From the NCBI GenBank assembly GCA_021772775.1, contig JAJFLH010000034.1, positions 1 to 64,000 on the forward strand: 64,000 bases of DNA, given 5' to 3'. This DNA is from Mariprofundus sp. Lineage in GTDB: Bacteria; Pseudomonadota; Zetaproteobacteria; Mariprofundales; Mariprofundaceae. How positions within the stretch are numbered: position 1 is the stretch's first letter; every line of letters starts with the position of its first letter. Below are positions 16,966 to 26,214 of the stretch, one piece after another. Made by a program: the position numbers and the translations under genes. The notes under the pieces were generated by a model. It worked only from the letters and a program-made list of their open reading frames with translations, searched no databases and was not told the DNA's origin.

Positions 16966-16995
16966 TTTGCTGTGTAGCTATAAAGGAAATACAAG

Positions 16996-17383
16996 ATGCC
17001 TAAATCAACGATGACTTACTGGAACCCCTTAAATCCTGACAACCGGGGTGAATGGAGACCTATTGAAGGACTGGAAGATATGGCCGAAGAACTTACCCTG
17101 AGCATGGGTCATGAATTGGGTGAATACACTCGCTTAACCCGTTTTTTAGCCGGAGCAGACACCATACCATTTGGTGGTAAAAGCCACACATACCCTGAAG
17201 AGATATTTATAGTCAGTTATATGATCGTGCTTTTGAGATGTGGCTCGAAACTGGGCACTAGCGAGCAGACCACCGGGCAAAGTTCACGGCCCTTTCACAA
17301 CAGAAACTGGCTGTGTTCTGCTTGAAATATCATTTCCTAATAGAACAAAGAGTGATTGGACAGGTTTATTCGCATACAGATAA
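16996..17383 (+). pseudogene. cupin-domain protein, two frameshifts
   Basis: The frame from 16996 reads TRLTRFLAGADTIPFGGKSHTYPEEIFIVS, a ChrR-like cupin. At about 17215 the frame breaks. The continuation is LYDRAFEMWLETGHY in another frame, and at about 17263 it breaks again before RPPGKVHGPFTTETGCVLLEISFPNRT, ending at TAA 17381-17383. The first gap fits loss of 7 bp between two GTCAG copies. The second fits loss of one base in TACGCG. Both are deletions, and the gene is almost certainly not functional. Confidence 0.8.
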
Positions 17384-17457
17384 TAGATTGAATATTGCCA
17401 TCAGTATAAAAGTACTCCATCCTACGTTTAATAACCTGACCCAAAAAGGGAGGGATT

Positions 17458-18282
17458 ATGCAGGCATCAAGATCAAATATTGTACGTCACCCGGCCGTTG
17501 CTGACATGTTTTATCCGGGTGCAAGCGACGAGCTATGCTCCTTTGTTAATCATGCGCTGGAGTCAGCTTCGGCTGAGCTGCCTGAAGATCTATCCTCTCC
17601 CAAAGCGATCATTGTTCCACACGCCGGCTACATCTATTCCGGCCTGACTGCTGCATTTGCTTATGCGAGCATCAAACATGCTGCGATTAAACGCGTAGTG
17701 CTGCTAGGACCTGCGCATCAGGTCTCTTTTTATGGCATCGCCCTACCTGATTGTAACATTTTTGAAACACCACTGGGGCTGGTTCGACTCGATTCAGAGG
17801 CTGTGCAGATAGCACTGCAGCAGTCCGGTGTGCAGCTCAATAAGTCAGCCCATGCACAAGAGCACTCATTGGAAGTACAACTGCCGTTTTTACAAACCGT
17901 GCTGGATGATTTCGAACTATTACCGCTATGTATCGGTTCGGTAGAGCCTGATGCCGTAGCCCAAGTGATCGAATCACTGTGGGGCTATGGGGAGACACTA
18001 TTTGTGATCAGCTCTGATCTGTCCCATTTCCATACTTACGATGAAGCACGCAGATTGGATCTACAAAGCATTGAAACAATACTCAGCAGACGAACTTATT
18101 TAAACCATGACCAGGCCTGTGGTGGCACCGGCATCAATGCACTAATGAAGGTCGCTCAACGGCGTGGATTGAAAACTCAGCTGCTGGATTATCGAAATTC
18201 AGGGGATACAGCCGGAGACCGAAACAGAGTGGTCGGTTATGCATCCATTGCACTCTTTGAGAATGGGGGCTGCAATGCCTGA
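17458..18282 (+). CDS. amrB: AmmeMemoRadiSam system protein B (MEMO1 family)
   Basis: This 274-residue MEMO-family protein is structurally related to class III extradiol dioxygenases. The pattern is plain: IVPHAGYIYSGLTAAFAY near the start, LLGPAHQVSFYGIAL, then HAQEHSLEVQLPFLQ and ISSDLSHFHTYDEA. Histidines at PHAGY, PAHQ and SDLSHFH are the conserved cluster, seen in human MEMO1 as an iron or copper site. It is the first gene of the AmmeMemoRadiSam triad. The next gene begins inside it. Bacterial function is not known. Confidence 0.92.
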   Translation: MQASRSNIVRHPAVADMFYPGASDELCSFVNHALESASAELPEDLSSPKAIIVPHAGYIYSGLTAAFAYASIKHAAIKRVVLLGPAHQVSFYGIALPDCNIFETPLGLVRLDSEAVQIALQQSGVQLNKSAHAQEHSLEVQLPFLQTVLDDFELLPLCIGSVEPDAVAQVIESLWGYGETLFVISSDLSHFHTYDEARRLDLQSIETILSRRTYLNHDQACGGTGINALMKVAQRRGLKTQLLDYRNSGDTAGDRNRVVGYASIALFENGGCNA

Positions 18283-18829
18283 TGCGTTGATCAATGGAAA
18301 CATGCTGATTGCTCTGGCGCGAGGCGCAATTACTGCAAAACTCGACATTCATATGCAGGAGATTGATTGCACTGGAGCCGACTGGTTAGAAAGTTCTGCT
18401 GCAACATTTGTCACACTCACCAAACATGGAGAACTGCGCGGCTGCATCGGTACACTGGAAGCTTATCGTCCACTTATTGAAGATCTGCAGGCTAATGCTG
18501 TCGCTGCTGCATTTCATGATCCCCGCTTTCCACCACTAAACAGAGAGGAGTATGCATCCCTACAAGTAGAGGTTTCCCTGCTATCGAACATGCAGGCTTT
18601 AGATGCAGAGAGCGAACAGATTGCCCTCTCAAATATCCGACCTTTCATCGATGGCGTGGTATTCAAATATGGTTCTTATCGATCAACATTTTTGCCACAA
18701 GTATGGGAGCAACTACCTGATCCGGTTCAATTCATTACACATCTGAAACAGAAGGCCGGACTCTCTGCGGGCTTCTGGCATCCAGACGTGATCATCGACA
18801 TATATCAGGTCAACAAATACCGAGAATAG
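18275..18829 (+). CDS. amrA: AmmeMemoRadiSam system protein A (AMMECR1 domain)
   Basis: This 184-residue AMMECR1-domain protein carries the signature LRGCIGTLEAYRPLIEDLQANAVAAAFHDPRFPPL, with the invariant RGCIG hexad-like segment. Its ATG at 18275 lies inside the MEMO gene's end (8-bp overlap), which implies coupled translation. A longer frame from 18239 is less likely. No enzymatic role is established for this domain; it travels with MEMO and a radical SAM enzyme. Confidence 0.92.
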   Translation: MPDALINGNMLIALARGAITAKLDIHMQEIDCTGADWLESSAATFVTLTKHGELRGCIGTLEAYRPLIEDLQANAVAAAFHDPRFPPLNREEYASLQVEVSLLSNMQALDAESEQIALSNIRPFIDGVVFKYGSYRSTFLPQVWEQLPDPVQFITHLKQKAGLSAGFWHPDVIIDIYQVNKYRE

Positions 18830-18883
18830 GACAGCAATGAGGACGATACTGAATCAATCAGCACGTTCCTATGGGGAGTAGCT

Positions 18884-19954
18884 ATGGCAAACTCACATTA
18901 TCCCGGCCGCTACTGGCACAAGCTGGCAGATGGCCGCATCCAGTGCGATATCTGTCCACGCGACTGTCGCCTGCACGATGGACAACGTGGCCTCTGTTTT
19001 GTGCGCAAGTGTGAAAATGAACAGATCGTACTTACCACTTATGGTCGCTCATCCGGCTTTTGCATCGATCCTATTGAGAAAAAGCCGTTGAATCATTTTC
19101 ACCCTGGCTCCAGCGTACTCTCGTTCGGAACTGCAGGCTGCAATCTGGCCTGTCGATTTTGCCAGAACTGGGACATCTCCAAATCACGCGAGTTTGATCG
19201 CCTGTGCAATCAGGCTGAACCCGATAGCATTGCAAAGGCGGCAGCAGAACACGGATGTAAAAGTGTGGCGTTTACCTATAACGATCCAATCATTTTTCTC
19301 GAATATGCCATAGATGTCGCCAAAGCCTGCCATGGACAGGATATTAAGACGGTAGCGGTCACATCCGGTTATATACACCAACAGGCGGGTTCCGAACTCT
19401 TCTCCCACATGAATGCCGCCAATATCGATCTAAAAGCATTTACAGATAATTTTTATCACAAACTATGTTCTGGTCACCTTCAACCGGTATTAGACACGTT
19501 GATCTATCTGAAACATGAAACATATGTCTGGTTTGAAATCACCACACTGTTAATTCCCGGCCAGAATGACAGCGATGAAGGGATCACAGCCATGTGCGAC
19601 TGGATAGCAGAGAAGCTTGGCCCCGATGTGCCCTTACATTTCACCGCCTTTCATCCAGATTGGAAGATGACAGACCTGCCAACCACACCATCGAGCAGCT
19701 TGAAACGGGCTCGGGCCATCGCTTTGAAAGCAGGTCTACTTTATGTCTACACAGGCAATGTTCACGACAGAGCCGGAGGTACGACTTTATGCCCTGGCTG
19801 CAATTCGAGGCTTATTGTGCGCGATTGGTATGAAATTTTAGAGCACAGATTATCTGATGAAGGCCACTGCATCATCTGCGATGCAGTTCTGCCCGGCCAC
19901 TATAGCCCATTCAATGGCGCTTTCGGGCCTCGGCGGATACCTGTTGTTGTATAG
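18884..19954 (+). CDS. amrS: AmmeMemoRadiSam system radical SAM enzyme
   Basis: This 356-residue radical SAM enzyme has its 4Fe-4S site at Cys86-x3-Cys90-x2-Cys93 in GTAGCNLACRFCQNW, as in PflA-like activases. Additional cysteines form possible accessory sites. N-terminal ones are CDICPRDC and GLC (21-38), and C-terminal ones are LCPGC and CIIC near 300-330. It is third in the triad after a 54-bp gap. The substrate is unknown; activation of a glycyl radical or modification of a small molecule have been suggested only by family analogy. Confidence 0.92.
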   Translation: MANSHYPGRYWHKLADGRIQCDICPRDCRLHDGQRGLCFVRKCENEQIVLTTYGRSSGFCIDPIEKKPLNHFHPGSSVLSFGTAGCNLACRFCQNWDISKSREFDRLCNQAEPDSIAKAAAEHGCKSVAFTYNDPIIFLEYAIDVAKACHGQDIKTVAVTSGYIHQQAGSELFSHMNAANIDLKAFTDNFYHKLCSGHLQPVLDTLIYLKHETYVWFEITTLLIPGQNDSDEGITAMCDWIAEKLGPDVPLHFTAFHPDWKMTDLPTTPSSSLKRARAIALKAGLLYVYTGNVHDRAGGTTLCPGCNSRLIVRDWYEILEHRLSDEGHCIICDAVLPGHYSPFNGAFGPRRIPVVV

Positions 19955-20009
19955 TTAAGAGAAAGAGATTGTTTGATCGATCAACTACACGAGCTGAAAT
20001 AACATTCAG

Positions 20010-20417
20010 TTAAGTTCTTCTATCCTTATTTGCCCGCCTATCTTCAGCCCTTCGATTGCCGCCCAATAGATAGCGTTCGCCTTCCGGCTGAACATCATCA
20101 CCTTCATCTTTCTTTGTCTCTACAACTCTGGATGACTTCAGTTGATTCAACGCCTCGGTTTCTAGCTTAGGTTCTGGCTTAGGGTTGGCTGTCGGAGCAA
20201 CAGCAGCATGAGGTTTATTTCTTTTCTTCGTTTGTCGCTCTTTTATCTTCTGGACATGCTCTTTGCTGAAATGATCATGCTGGGGGTCATAATCATCGCC
20301 CAAATCAACATGATGCGGATCGTAGATCTGTTTTTGCCCTCCTCCCTTCAGGAGAATAAGCGCTGCAACCACAGCAATAGCGATAATTAAAAGGATAATC
20401 ATTAAATCAATACTCAT
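20010..20417 (-). CDS. small membrane-anchored charged protein, unknown
   Basis: This 135-residue protein has one N-terminal TM helix (4-24, LMIILLIIAIAVVAALILL) and then a very hydrophilic, Pro/Lys/Glu-rich region with no fold I recognise. It ends in an Arg/Asp-rich tail (RAEDRRANKDRR). AGGAGG six bases before the ATG is an excellent ribosome-binding site, so I take it as a real gene. The tail would sit in the cytoplasm or periplasm depending on orientation. Partners are not visible. Confidence 0.65.
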   Translation of the reverse strand: MSIDLMIILLIIAIAVVAALILLKGGGQKQIYDPHHVDLGDDYDPQHDHFSKEHVQKIKERQTKKRNKPHAAVAPTANPKPEPKLETEALNQLKSSRVVETKKDEGDDVQPEGERYLLGGNRRAEDRRANKDRRT

Positions 20418-20716
20418 AATATCCCTCCTTTTGAAGCTATATTTTATTGCCAGTAGTCATCAATGTAATAAGGTATTACTGATTCGTAAACTGTTTTATA
20501 AAGTAATGATAGCACACAATAGAACGAATTAATCTGTTAGAGCGCATTCTCCTTATTGATAATCGTTAACAAGTGACCAAAACACCACATAAACCTGATC
20601 AAAAGCTGGGGCAGAACAATGAAACCTTAATGAGTACAAGTCGTCATATCTAACGCATTTCGAAATATGCATCATTCACTCATTGTCCCGCCCGTACATG
20701 AACGGTTACAAGCTTA
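20418..20716. other. intergenic gap, no element recognised
   Basis: This 299-bp AT-rich stretch lies between two minus-strand genes. I see no ORF, clear hairpin or repeat in it. Confidence 0.5.
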
Positions 20717-21202
20717 TCAATCTCTAAAGTTGGTGAATGACAATGGCCTGTCGGTATCCATGCCACGTACCAGTGACATAACAGCCTGTAAATCATCGCG
20801 TTTTTTACCGCTGACACGTACTTGATCACCTTGAATGGATGCTTGAACTTTCATCTTTTCCTGTTTGATCAGCTTCACAATCTTCTTCGCCAGTTCAATA
20901 CTCACACCCTGTTTGATCAAGATCTCCTGACGTTTGCAGTCGCCACTCGCATTCTCTGCATCTTTATATTCCAGACACGATGGTTCCAGCTTACGGCGTA
21001 CCAGTTTGGCTCGTAAAATTTCTGTTATTGTATTGAGTTTATTGATGTCATCACCCACAGCTGTGATGTTATTATCACCCAACTCGATACTTGATTTACT
21101 TCCTTTAAAGTCGAAACGGGTGGTTATTTCCTTGTGCACCTGATTGACTGCATTGCTCATCTCTTGCATATCCGTTTCACTGACAATATCCAAACTCGGC
21201 AT
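20717..21202 (-). CDS. YajQ-family nucleotide-binding protein
   Basis: This 161-residue YajQ/DUF520 protein consists of two ferredoxin-like halves: N-terminal DIVSETDMQEMSNAVNQVHKEITTRFDFKGS, and the second beginning near LIKQGVSIELAKKIVKLIKQ. The C-terminal VRGMDTDRPLSFTNFRD is diagnostic. In Xanthomonas the homolog binds c-di-GMP and acts with a transcription factor. In E. coli it binds tRNA and nucleotides. AAGGGGAG lies before the ATG. In a window rich in c-di-GMP genes, a signalling role is attractive but unproven. Confidence 0.93.
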   Translation of the reverse strand: MPSLDIVSETDMQEMSNAVNQVHKEITTRFDFKGSKSSIELGDNNITAVGDDINKLNTITEILRAKLVRRKLEPSCLEYKDAENASGDCKRQEILIKQGVSIELAKKIVKLIKQEKMKVQASIQGDQVRVSGKKRDDLQAVMSLVRGMDTDRPLSFTNFRD

Positions 21203-21301
21203 GATTCACTCCCCTTATGATGCTGATAATGCCAAAATTCTGCCGCTTCAATCTTTGACAAGCAATGCATCGCACTTAGATTCGCGTCAGCAAGGAGATA
21301 T

Positions 21302-22666
21302 TTGTTGTCCAACGCGTTCAAACATGACTTTTCTGACCAGGTACCGGCTAGCAAGCCGCGCATACGGCTGCCTAAAGTGAAACCCATAAAAGCGCCCAAG
21401 TTTAATCTGCTTTCAGCACGCTGGTATCCTCTGTTGGGGGCACTGGCTGGTTTCTTCTTCATTCTCCTATTCATTGGTGGAGCTGGCCAAGATGCGCGTG
21501 CCAGAATGAGTGTTGAGCATACCGAATGGCTGCCTGTAGAGATGAATACCCTCGAAGCCGATGGCCCACAAGAACTCATTGTACACGTACAGGCCGGTGA
21601 CAGTGCAGGCGCTGCACTGATGCGACTCGGTTTCAACCGAACAACCAGCCACCGTATCATTCAAGCCGCAAAACCTTCTTATAAATTAAAAAACATCCAT
21701 GTTGGCCATGCATTTAAACGCATTGATAGCACTGCTGGCGTAGAGGTCATGTACAATATTGATGCAAAAAAACGACTTCATCTGTTGCAAAAAGAGGGGC
21801 AAAAGTCGTGGCTGGCCAGCATTCAGAAACGTAAAATCCTTAGCCGTCACCGTCTCGCATCAGGCACGATTGACGGCAGCCTGTTTGCCTCTGCTGAACG
21901 CACAGGTATGGATCAGCGTACCACCATGAATCTGGTAGATATTTTTGCATGGGATATCGACTTTGCCCGCGACATGCGAAGTGGTGACACCTTTCGTTTA
22001 GTCTATGAAGAACGTTTTGATGATGAGGGTAATTTACTCGAGAGTAGCATTTTTGCCGCAGAATTCGTCAATCAAGGTAAAAAGTTTCAATCGGTCCGCT
22101 ATCAAAAGCCCAATGGAAAAGTGGATTATTTCACCCCAAGTGGCAAGGGCATGCAAAAAACCTATCTTAAAGCACCAGTGAAATTTTCGCGCATATCTTC
22201 CCGTTTCCGCAGCAAACGCAAACACCCTGTGCTGGGTTATACCCGTGCTCACCGCGGTGTCGATTACGCCGCCCGCAGCGGTACCCCGATCCATGCGCTT
22301 GGTAATGGTAAGGTGGTTTTCAAAGGCTGGAAAAGCGGTTACGGCCGATTTATTCAGATTCAACATAATACACGCGAACATTCAACCGCTTACGCCCATA
22401 TGCGTAGCTTTGCAAAAGGCATCAAGAAGGGAACTCGCGTTAAACAGGGACAAACCATTGGTTATGTCGGTATGTCAGGACTAGCTACAGGACCTCATCT
22501 GCATTTTGAGTTTCGTTCACGTGGCCGGGCCGTCAATCCCTTGACAGTAAAACTCAAACATCAATCAGCTCCAGTGCCCAGATCACAAATCAAACATTTC
22601 AAACAACAAACGGCCCCACTCATGGGCCAGCTACAGCAAGAAAAAAGCGACAGTCTCTGGGGCTGA
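21302..22666 (+). CDS. M23 peptidase with LysM-like domain, MepM-like
   Basis: This predicted peptidoglycan DD-endopeptidase has 454 residues and an N-terminal membrane anchor (about 45-63, LLGALAGFFFILLFIGGAG). An OapA/LysM-like domain (about 95-145) precedes the zinc peptidase domain. The M23 metal sites are present: His317-x3-Asp321 in HRGVDY and His399-Leu-His401 in HLHFEF. It starts at TTG (21302 or 21305) with AAGGAGA about seven bases ahead; no ATG fits. It is divergent from yajQ with a short 99-bp gap. Confidence 0.88.
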   Translation: MLSNAFKHDFSDQVPASKPRIRLPKVKPIKAPKFNLLSARWYPLLGALAGFFFILLFIGGAGQDARARMSVEHTEWLPVEMNTLEADGPQELIVHVQAGDSAGAALMRLGFNRTTSHRIIQAAKPSYKLKNIHVGHAFKRIDSTAGVEVMYNIDAKKRLHLLQKEGQKSWLASIQKRKILSRHRLASGTIDGSLFASAERTGMDQRTTMNLVDIFAWDIDFARDMRSGDTFRLVYEERFDDEGNLLESSIFAAEFVNQGKKFQSVRYQKPNGKVDYFTPSGKGMQKTYLKAPVKFSRISSRFRSKRKHPVLGYTRAHRGVDYAARSGTPIHALGNGKVVFKGWKSGYGRFIQIQHNTREHSTAYAHMRSFAKGIKKGTRVKQGQTIGYVGMSGLATGPHLHFEFRSRGRAVNPLTVKLKHQSAPVPRSQIKHFKQQTAPLMGQLQQEKSDSLWG

Positions 22667-22706
22667 TCATGAGCACATATGCAAAAAACAATCTAGGAAT
22701 GATCAT

Positions 22707-23678
22707 ATGACATCAAAGCAACAAGCTTGGCTGGATAAAGCTCATCGTGTACTGGATATCGAAATAGCCGCCATCCAGGCTCAGCATGACGTGCTGGGCA
22801 GTGAGTTTATACAGGCCGTAGAAACTATACTTGGTTTAGAGGGTAGGCTGGTTGTCGTTGGCATGGGAAAATCAGGTATTATTGCTAAGAAGATCGCTGC
22901 CACCTTTGCCTCTACCGGGACACCGGCGTTCTTTGTACATGCTGCTGAAGCCCAGCATGGTGACCTCGGTATGATCACCGGCCACGATGCAGTTCTAGCA
23001 CTGTCACATAGTGGCGAAACAGCTGAAGTCTGCGGTTTGTTACCTGAAATCCGCCGCCGAGGTGCCACTGTCATTGCCATCACCGGCAGCACCTCATCCA
23101 CCTTAGCTAAACATACAGATATCGTATTGCATATCCCGATTGATAAAGAGGCCTGCCCGCTTAATCTCGCCCCTACCGCATCCACCACAGCTACTTTAGC
23201 GCTTGGAGATGCATTAGCTGTTGTCATACTCAAAGAGCGTGGTTTCAAAGAGGAAGACTTTGCCCGTGTACATCCAGCCGGAAGTCTGGGGCGCAAACTG
23301 CTTCGCGTCGCCGATGTCATGCATGATGCAGATGAACTGCCGCTGGTAAATGCTGATGCTCCACTGCGTGATGCGATCATGATGATGAGCAGTCATCGTA
23401 TGGGTATCACAGGTATTATTGAAGCAGGAAAACTGACCGGTTGCCTGACCGACGGTGATCTGCGACGCATTTTAGAGACCGGGCACATTGATATTAATCT
23501 ACCCGTCCATGAGCTTATGCACCCCAACCCCACCACCATTACAGCCGACAAATTGGCTAGTGAAGCGTTGCATTTTATGGAAGCACAAAAAATCACCGTG
23601 CTATTCGTCTGTGATGGACAACAACAAGCCATTGGTATTATTCATATTCACGATATTCTACAGGAGGGCATTGCATGA
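22707..23678 (+). CDS. kdsD: arabinose-5-phosphate isomerase
   Basis: This first Kdo enzyme interconverts ribulose-5-phosphate and arabinose-5-phosphate. It has 323 residues. A SIS sugar-isomerase domain (about 30-185) contains RLVVVGMGKSGIIAKKIAATFASTGTPAFFVHAAEAQHGDLGM. Two CBS domains follow (about 205-320). It starts the block kdsD-kdsC-lptC-lptA-lptB, whose genes abut or overlap and are surely cotranscribed. The kdsC start overlaps its stop. Confidence 0.95.
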   Translation: MTSKQQAWLDKAHRVLDIEIAAIQAQHDVLGSEFIQAVETILGLEGRLVVVGMGKSGIIAKKIAATFASTGTPAFFVHAAEAQHGDLGMITGHDAVLALSHSGETAEVCGLLPEIRRRGATVIAITGSTSSTLAKHTDIVLHIPIDKEACPLNLAPTASTTATLALGDALAVVILKERGFKEEDFARVHPAGSLGRKLLRVADVMHDADELPLVNADAPLRDAIMMMSSHRMGITGIIEAGKLTGCLTDGDLRRILETGHIDINLPVHELMHPNPTTITADKLASEALHFMEAQKITVLFVCDGQQQAIGIIHIHDILQEGIA

Positions 23679-24274
23679 ATGATCATGTTGATCAACACAC
23701 CTTAACTCAAAGCTCAGGATTCAATTTTCCTTTCGAACAGGCTGCTGACATTCGCATGCTTATTCTGGATGTCGATGGTGTCATGACCGATGGTTCCATC
23801 ATCATGGATCAGCATGGTGATGAGTTAAAAGCCTTCAATGTACGTGATGGCCACGGTATCAAAATGTTACAACGTGCTGGCATCAGTATCGGCATTATCA
23901 CCGGACGTAACTCTGCTGTTGTTGCTGCCCGCGCTAGTGATCTCGGTATCGAATATGTGATCCAGGGCTGTTTAAATAAAGCAGAAGGGCTGCTGCAGAT
24001 GGAACAACAAACTGGCATCCCTGCCAAGCAGTGCGCCATGATGGGGGATGATGTACTTGATCTGCCGCCAATGTATCAGTGCAAATTAAGCTTGGCTCCT
24101 GCCGATGCTCATCAAGCAGTACTCTCTTATGTGGACTGGGTATCTGATTCTACAGGCGGGCGTGGTGCAATCCGCCAAGCGGCAGAAGCGCTCATTATAG
24201 CGGTGAGCAAATGGGATGAGAGCGTAAAATCCCGCTATGAGATCACACCAGCTGCATGTGGCTGGAATCTCTAA
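23675..24274 (+). CDS. kdsC: KDO 8-phosphate phosphatase
   Basis: This HAD-family phosphatase removes phosphate from Kdo-8-phosphate. It has 199 residues, a little longer than average at the N-terminus. The catalytic loop is LILDVDGVMTDG, with the nucleophile at the first Asp. IITGRNSAVVAARASDLGI and MMGDDVLDLPPM are HAD motifs II and IV. ATGA overlap couples it to kdsD. The lptC gene begins just after. Confidence 0.95.
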   Translation: MNDHVDQHTLTQSSGFNFPFEQAADIRMLILDVDGVMTDGSIIMDQHGDELKAFNVRDGHGIKMLQRAGISIGIITGRNSAVVAARASDLGIEYVIQGCLNKAEGLLQMEQQTGIPAKQCAMMGDDVLDLPPMYQCKLSLAPADAHQAVLSYVDWVSDSTGGRGAIRQAAEALIIAVSKWDESVKSRYEITPAACGWNL

Positions 24275-24290
24275 AACACGCTTACAGCTG

Positions 24291-24866
24291 ATGCAACAAA
24301 ATATATGGGGCAGCATCAAATGGCTTAGCCTCGGTGTTTCAATTTGCAGCATCGTATTGGCCGTTGTATTGATGTCCATGTCCGGACCAGAACAGATCAC
24401 TTCAACAACAGAAGAAACGGACGAACAGAATACCCAGGTTGAAAGCCCGGTGATCGTCGAACGAAAAGATGGCGATGTTGTTTGGACCTTACGTGCTCAA
24501 GAAGCCAATCAACAACTCGATGGCAATATGCAACTTAGTCACCCTACTCTCGTGCTGTTCACAGAAAACCAGCAAGAAGTCACCATTGTCAGTCAAAAGG
24601 CTTGGTTTAATCCGTTAACGCGTAATTTACGTTTCGAGGATCAGGTGCTGGTGCAATATAAAGTTTGGTCCGTATCCTCAGAGTTGCTGTTATATAATAG
24701 CGCTACGGATGAACTAAGCATTCCTGGAGCTTTTAAATTATGGGGCAATAGCATTAAAGCGCACGGAAAGAACATGCTTGCACACCGCAATACCGAACAG
24801 GTCATTGTAGATGATGGAATCTGGATAGAAGATACTGACCCACAATGGCAAGGAGTAACTCAATAA
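24291..24866 (+). CDS. lptC: LPS transport periplasmic protein LptC
   Basis: This inner-membrane bitopic protein passes LPS from LptBFG to LptA. It has about 191 residues with one TM helix (about 8-30, IKWLSLGVSICSIVLAVVLM) and a periplasmic beta-jellyroll that recalls LptC (VWTLRAQEANQQL, SQKAWFNPLTRNLRFEDQVLVQ). The ORF extends back to 24237, but that would run into kdsC. ATG 24291 is taken, without a clear ribosome-binding site. GTG at 24258 is an alternative. The stop overlaps the lptA start (TAATG). Confidence 0.85.
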   Translation: MQQNIWGSIKWLSLGVSICSIVLAVVLMSMSGPEQITSTTEETDEQNTQVESPVIVERKDGDVVWTLRAQEANQQLDGNMQLSHPTLVLFTENQQEVTIVSQKAWFNPLTRNLRFEDQVLVQYKVWSVSSELLLYNSATDELSIPGAFKLWGNSIKAHGKNMLAHRNTEQVIVDDGIWIEDTDPQWQGVTQ

Positions 24867-25399
24867 TGTTTCGACAGACAAACTATAGTTGTAGCCGAAT
24901 TCTCATATTTTTTATTTTCGCCATGCTCGGACTACCCATGCAGACGTGGGCTGGAACAATACAAATTGAATCTGTAAAAATGGTCATATTCCACAAAAGC
25001 AATCAGGTGGAATTCACTGATGCAGTGCATTTAACACGCGATAATTTCCAACTTTATTCCGACCGCCTGGTGGCCTATTATAATGACAGTGATCTCGAAC
25101 GGGCTGAAGCCTTTGGTAACGTCAAACTGCGTCAGGGCAAAGTAAGGGGTACAGCCGAAAAAGCTGTACTGAATCAAAAGAGTAATACACTTACACTCAC
25201 GGGTAATGCCGTGCTTGAACAGGATGGTAATATCCTTGAAGGTGAAAAGATAATTCATGACCTTAGTCTGGAAAAAACACACGTATTTCCAGCCAAAGGT
25301 GGCCGAACACATATGACAATTGAGTCCAGTGATGATGGCACCGGAATTCTCCCTATAGGGGCTCCCAAGGAGAAATCTGATGCGAGCAGTAACAAATGA
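24866..25399 (+). CDS. lptA: LPS transport periplasmic protein LptA
   Basis: This periplasmic bridge protein has a jellyroll (OstA-like) fold and carries LPS across to the outer membrane. Signal peptide residues 1-30 end in TWA-G. Repeating strands include MVIFHKSNQVEFTDAVHLT and AEAFGNVKLRQGKVRGTAEKAVLNQ. AAGGAG lies ten bases before the ATG at 24866, which itself overlaps the lptC stop. It overlaps lptB by four bases. The length of 177 residues is normal. Confidence 0.92.
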   Translation: MFRQTNYSCSRILIFFIFAMLGLPMQTWAGTIQIESVKMVIFHKSNQVEFTDAVHLTRDNFQLYSDRLVAYYNDSDLERAEAFGNVKLRQGKVRGTAEKAVLNQKSNTLTLTGNAVLEQDGNILEGEKIIHDLSLEKTHVFPAKGGRTHMTIESSDDGTGILPIGAPKEKSDASSNK

Positions 25400-26127
25400 G
25401 TACCATTCATCATCTCTCAGCCCGTGGTCTGAATAAGAGCTACCGTAGTAAACAGGTCGTTTCAGATGTTAATATTGATGTCATGTCCGGTGAATGTATT
25501 GGCCTACTGGGGCCCAATGGAGCTGGAAAAACGACCAGTTTTTATATGGTCTGTGGCCTGATTCAAGCAGATTCGGGAGACATTGCGCTCGATGATATGG
25601 ATATCACCCACCATCCTATGCATATTCGTGCCCGCAAAGGCATTGGCTATCTACCGCAGGAAGCCAGCATCTTCCGTAAACTCAGTGTACGCGATAATCT
25701 ATTAGCTATTTTTGAAACTCTGGATCTGCCTGATATTCAAGTCGAAGAGGAGATTGAATCGCTGTTACACGATTTTGGCATTGAAGGTGTACAACATCAA
25801 AAAGCTTATACGCTCTCTGGTGGCCAACGGCGGCGCGTTGAAATTGCCCGTGCACTGGTCACCAAACCTAAGTTTTTATTGCTCGATGAACCCTTTGCAG
25901 GTGTTGATCCCATTGCAGTGGAAGATATTCAAACTATTATTGCCGACCTGCGCCATAAAGGTATTGGCATTTTGATTACCGATCACAATGTACGTGACAC
26001 CCTATCGATCTGTGACCGAGCTTATCTCATGTGTGAAGGTAAAATTTTTATTCAGGGTAAACCTGACGAGATCATTGATAACCCCGATGCACGGCGCCTC
26101 TATCTTGGTGAAAGTTTTTCGATGTAA
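25396..26127 (+). CDS. lptB: LPS export ABC transporter ATPase LptB
   Basis: This cytoplasmic ATPase powers LPS extraction with LptFG, which are not in this window. It has 243 residues. Walker A is GPNGAGKTTSFYMVCGL, Q-loop in LPQEASIFRKLSV, signature LSGGQRRRVEIARAL, Walker B LLLDEPFAGVDPIAV and switch His in LITDHNVRDT. ATGA overlap with lptA. The gene ends the kds/lpt block; a palindrome (TTCCTCATGAGGAA, 26150-26163) follows but has no T-run. Confidence 0.96.
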   Translation: MSTIHHLSARGLNKSYRSKQVVSDVNIDVMSGECIGLLGPNGAGKTTSFYMVCGLIQADSGDIALDDMDITHHPMHIRARKGIGYLPQEASIFRKLSVRDNLLAIFETLDLPDIQVEEEIESLLHDFGIEGVQHQKAYTLSGGQRRRVEIARALVTKPKFLLLDEPFAGVDPIAVEDIQTIIADLRHKGIGILITDHNVRDTLSICDRAYLMCEGKIFIQGKPDEIIDNPDARRLYLGESFSM

Positions 26128-26214
26128 ACAGCGTGACTGACCCCTTTATTTCCTCATGAGGAACAAATGAGTAGCATTCTCGCCCTCTAAACAGTTAGGA
26201 GTTAAACGAACACC

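Noticed and set aside
26150-26163. Terminator after lptB
   Set aside because: TTCCTCATGAGGAA is a perfect palindrome but leaves no loop and no T-run.
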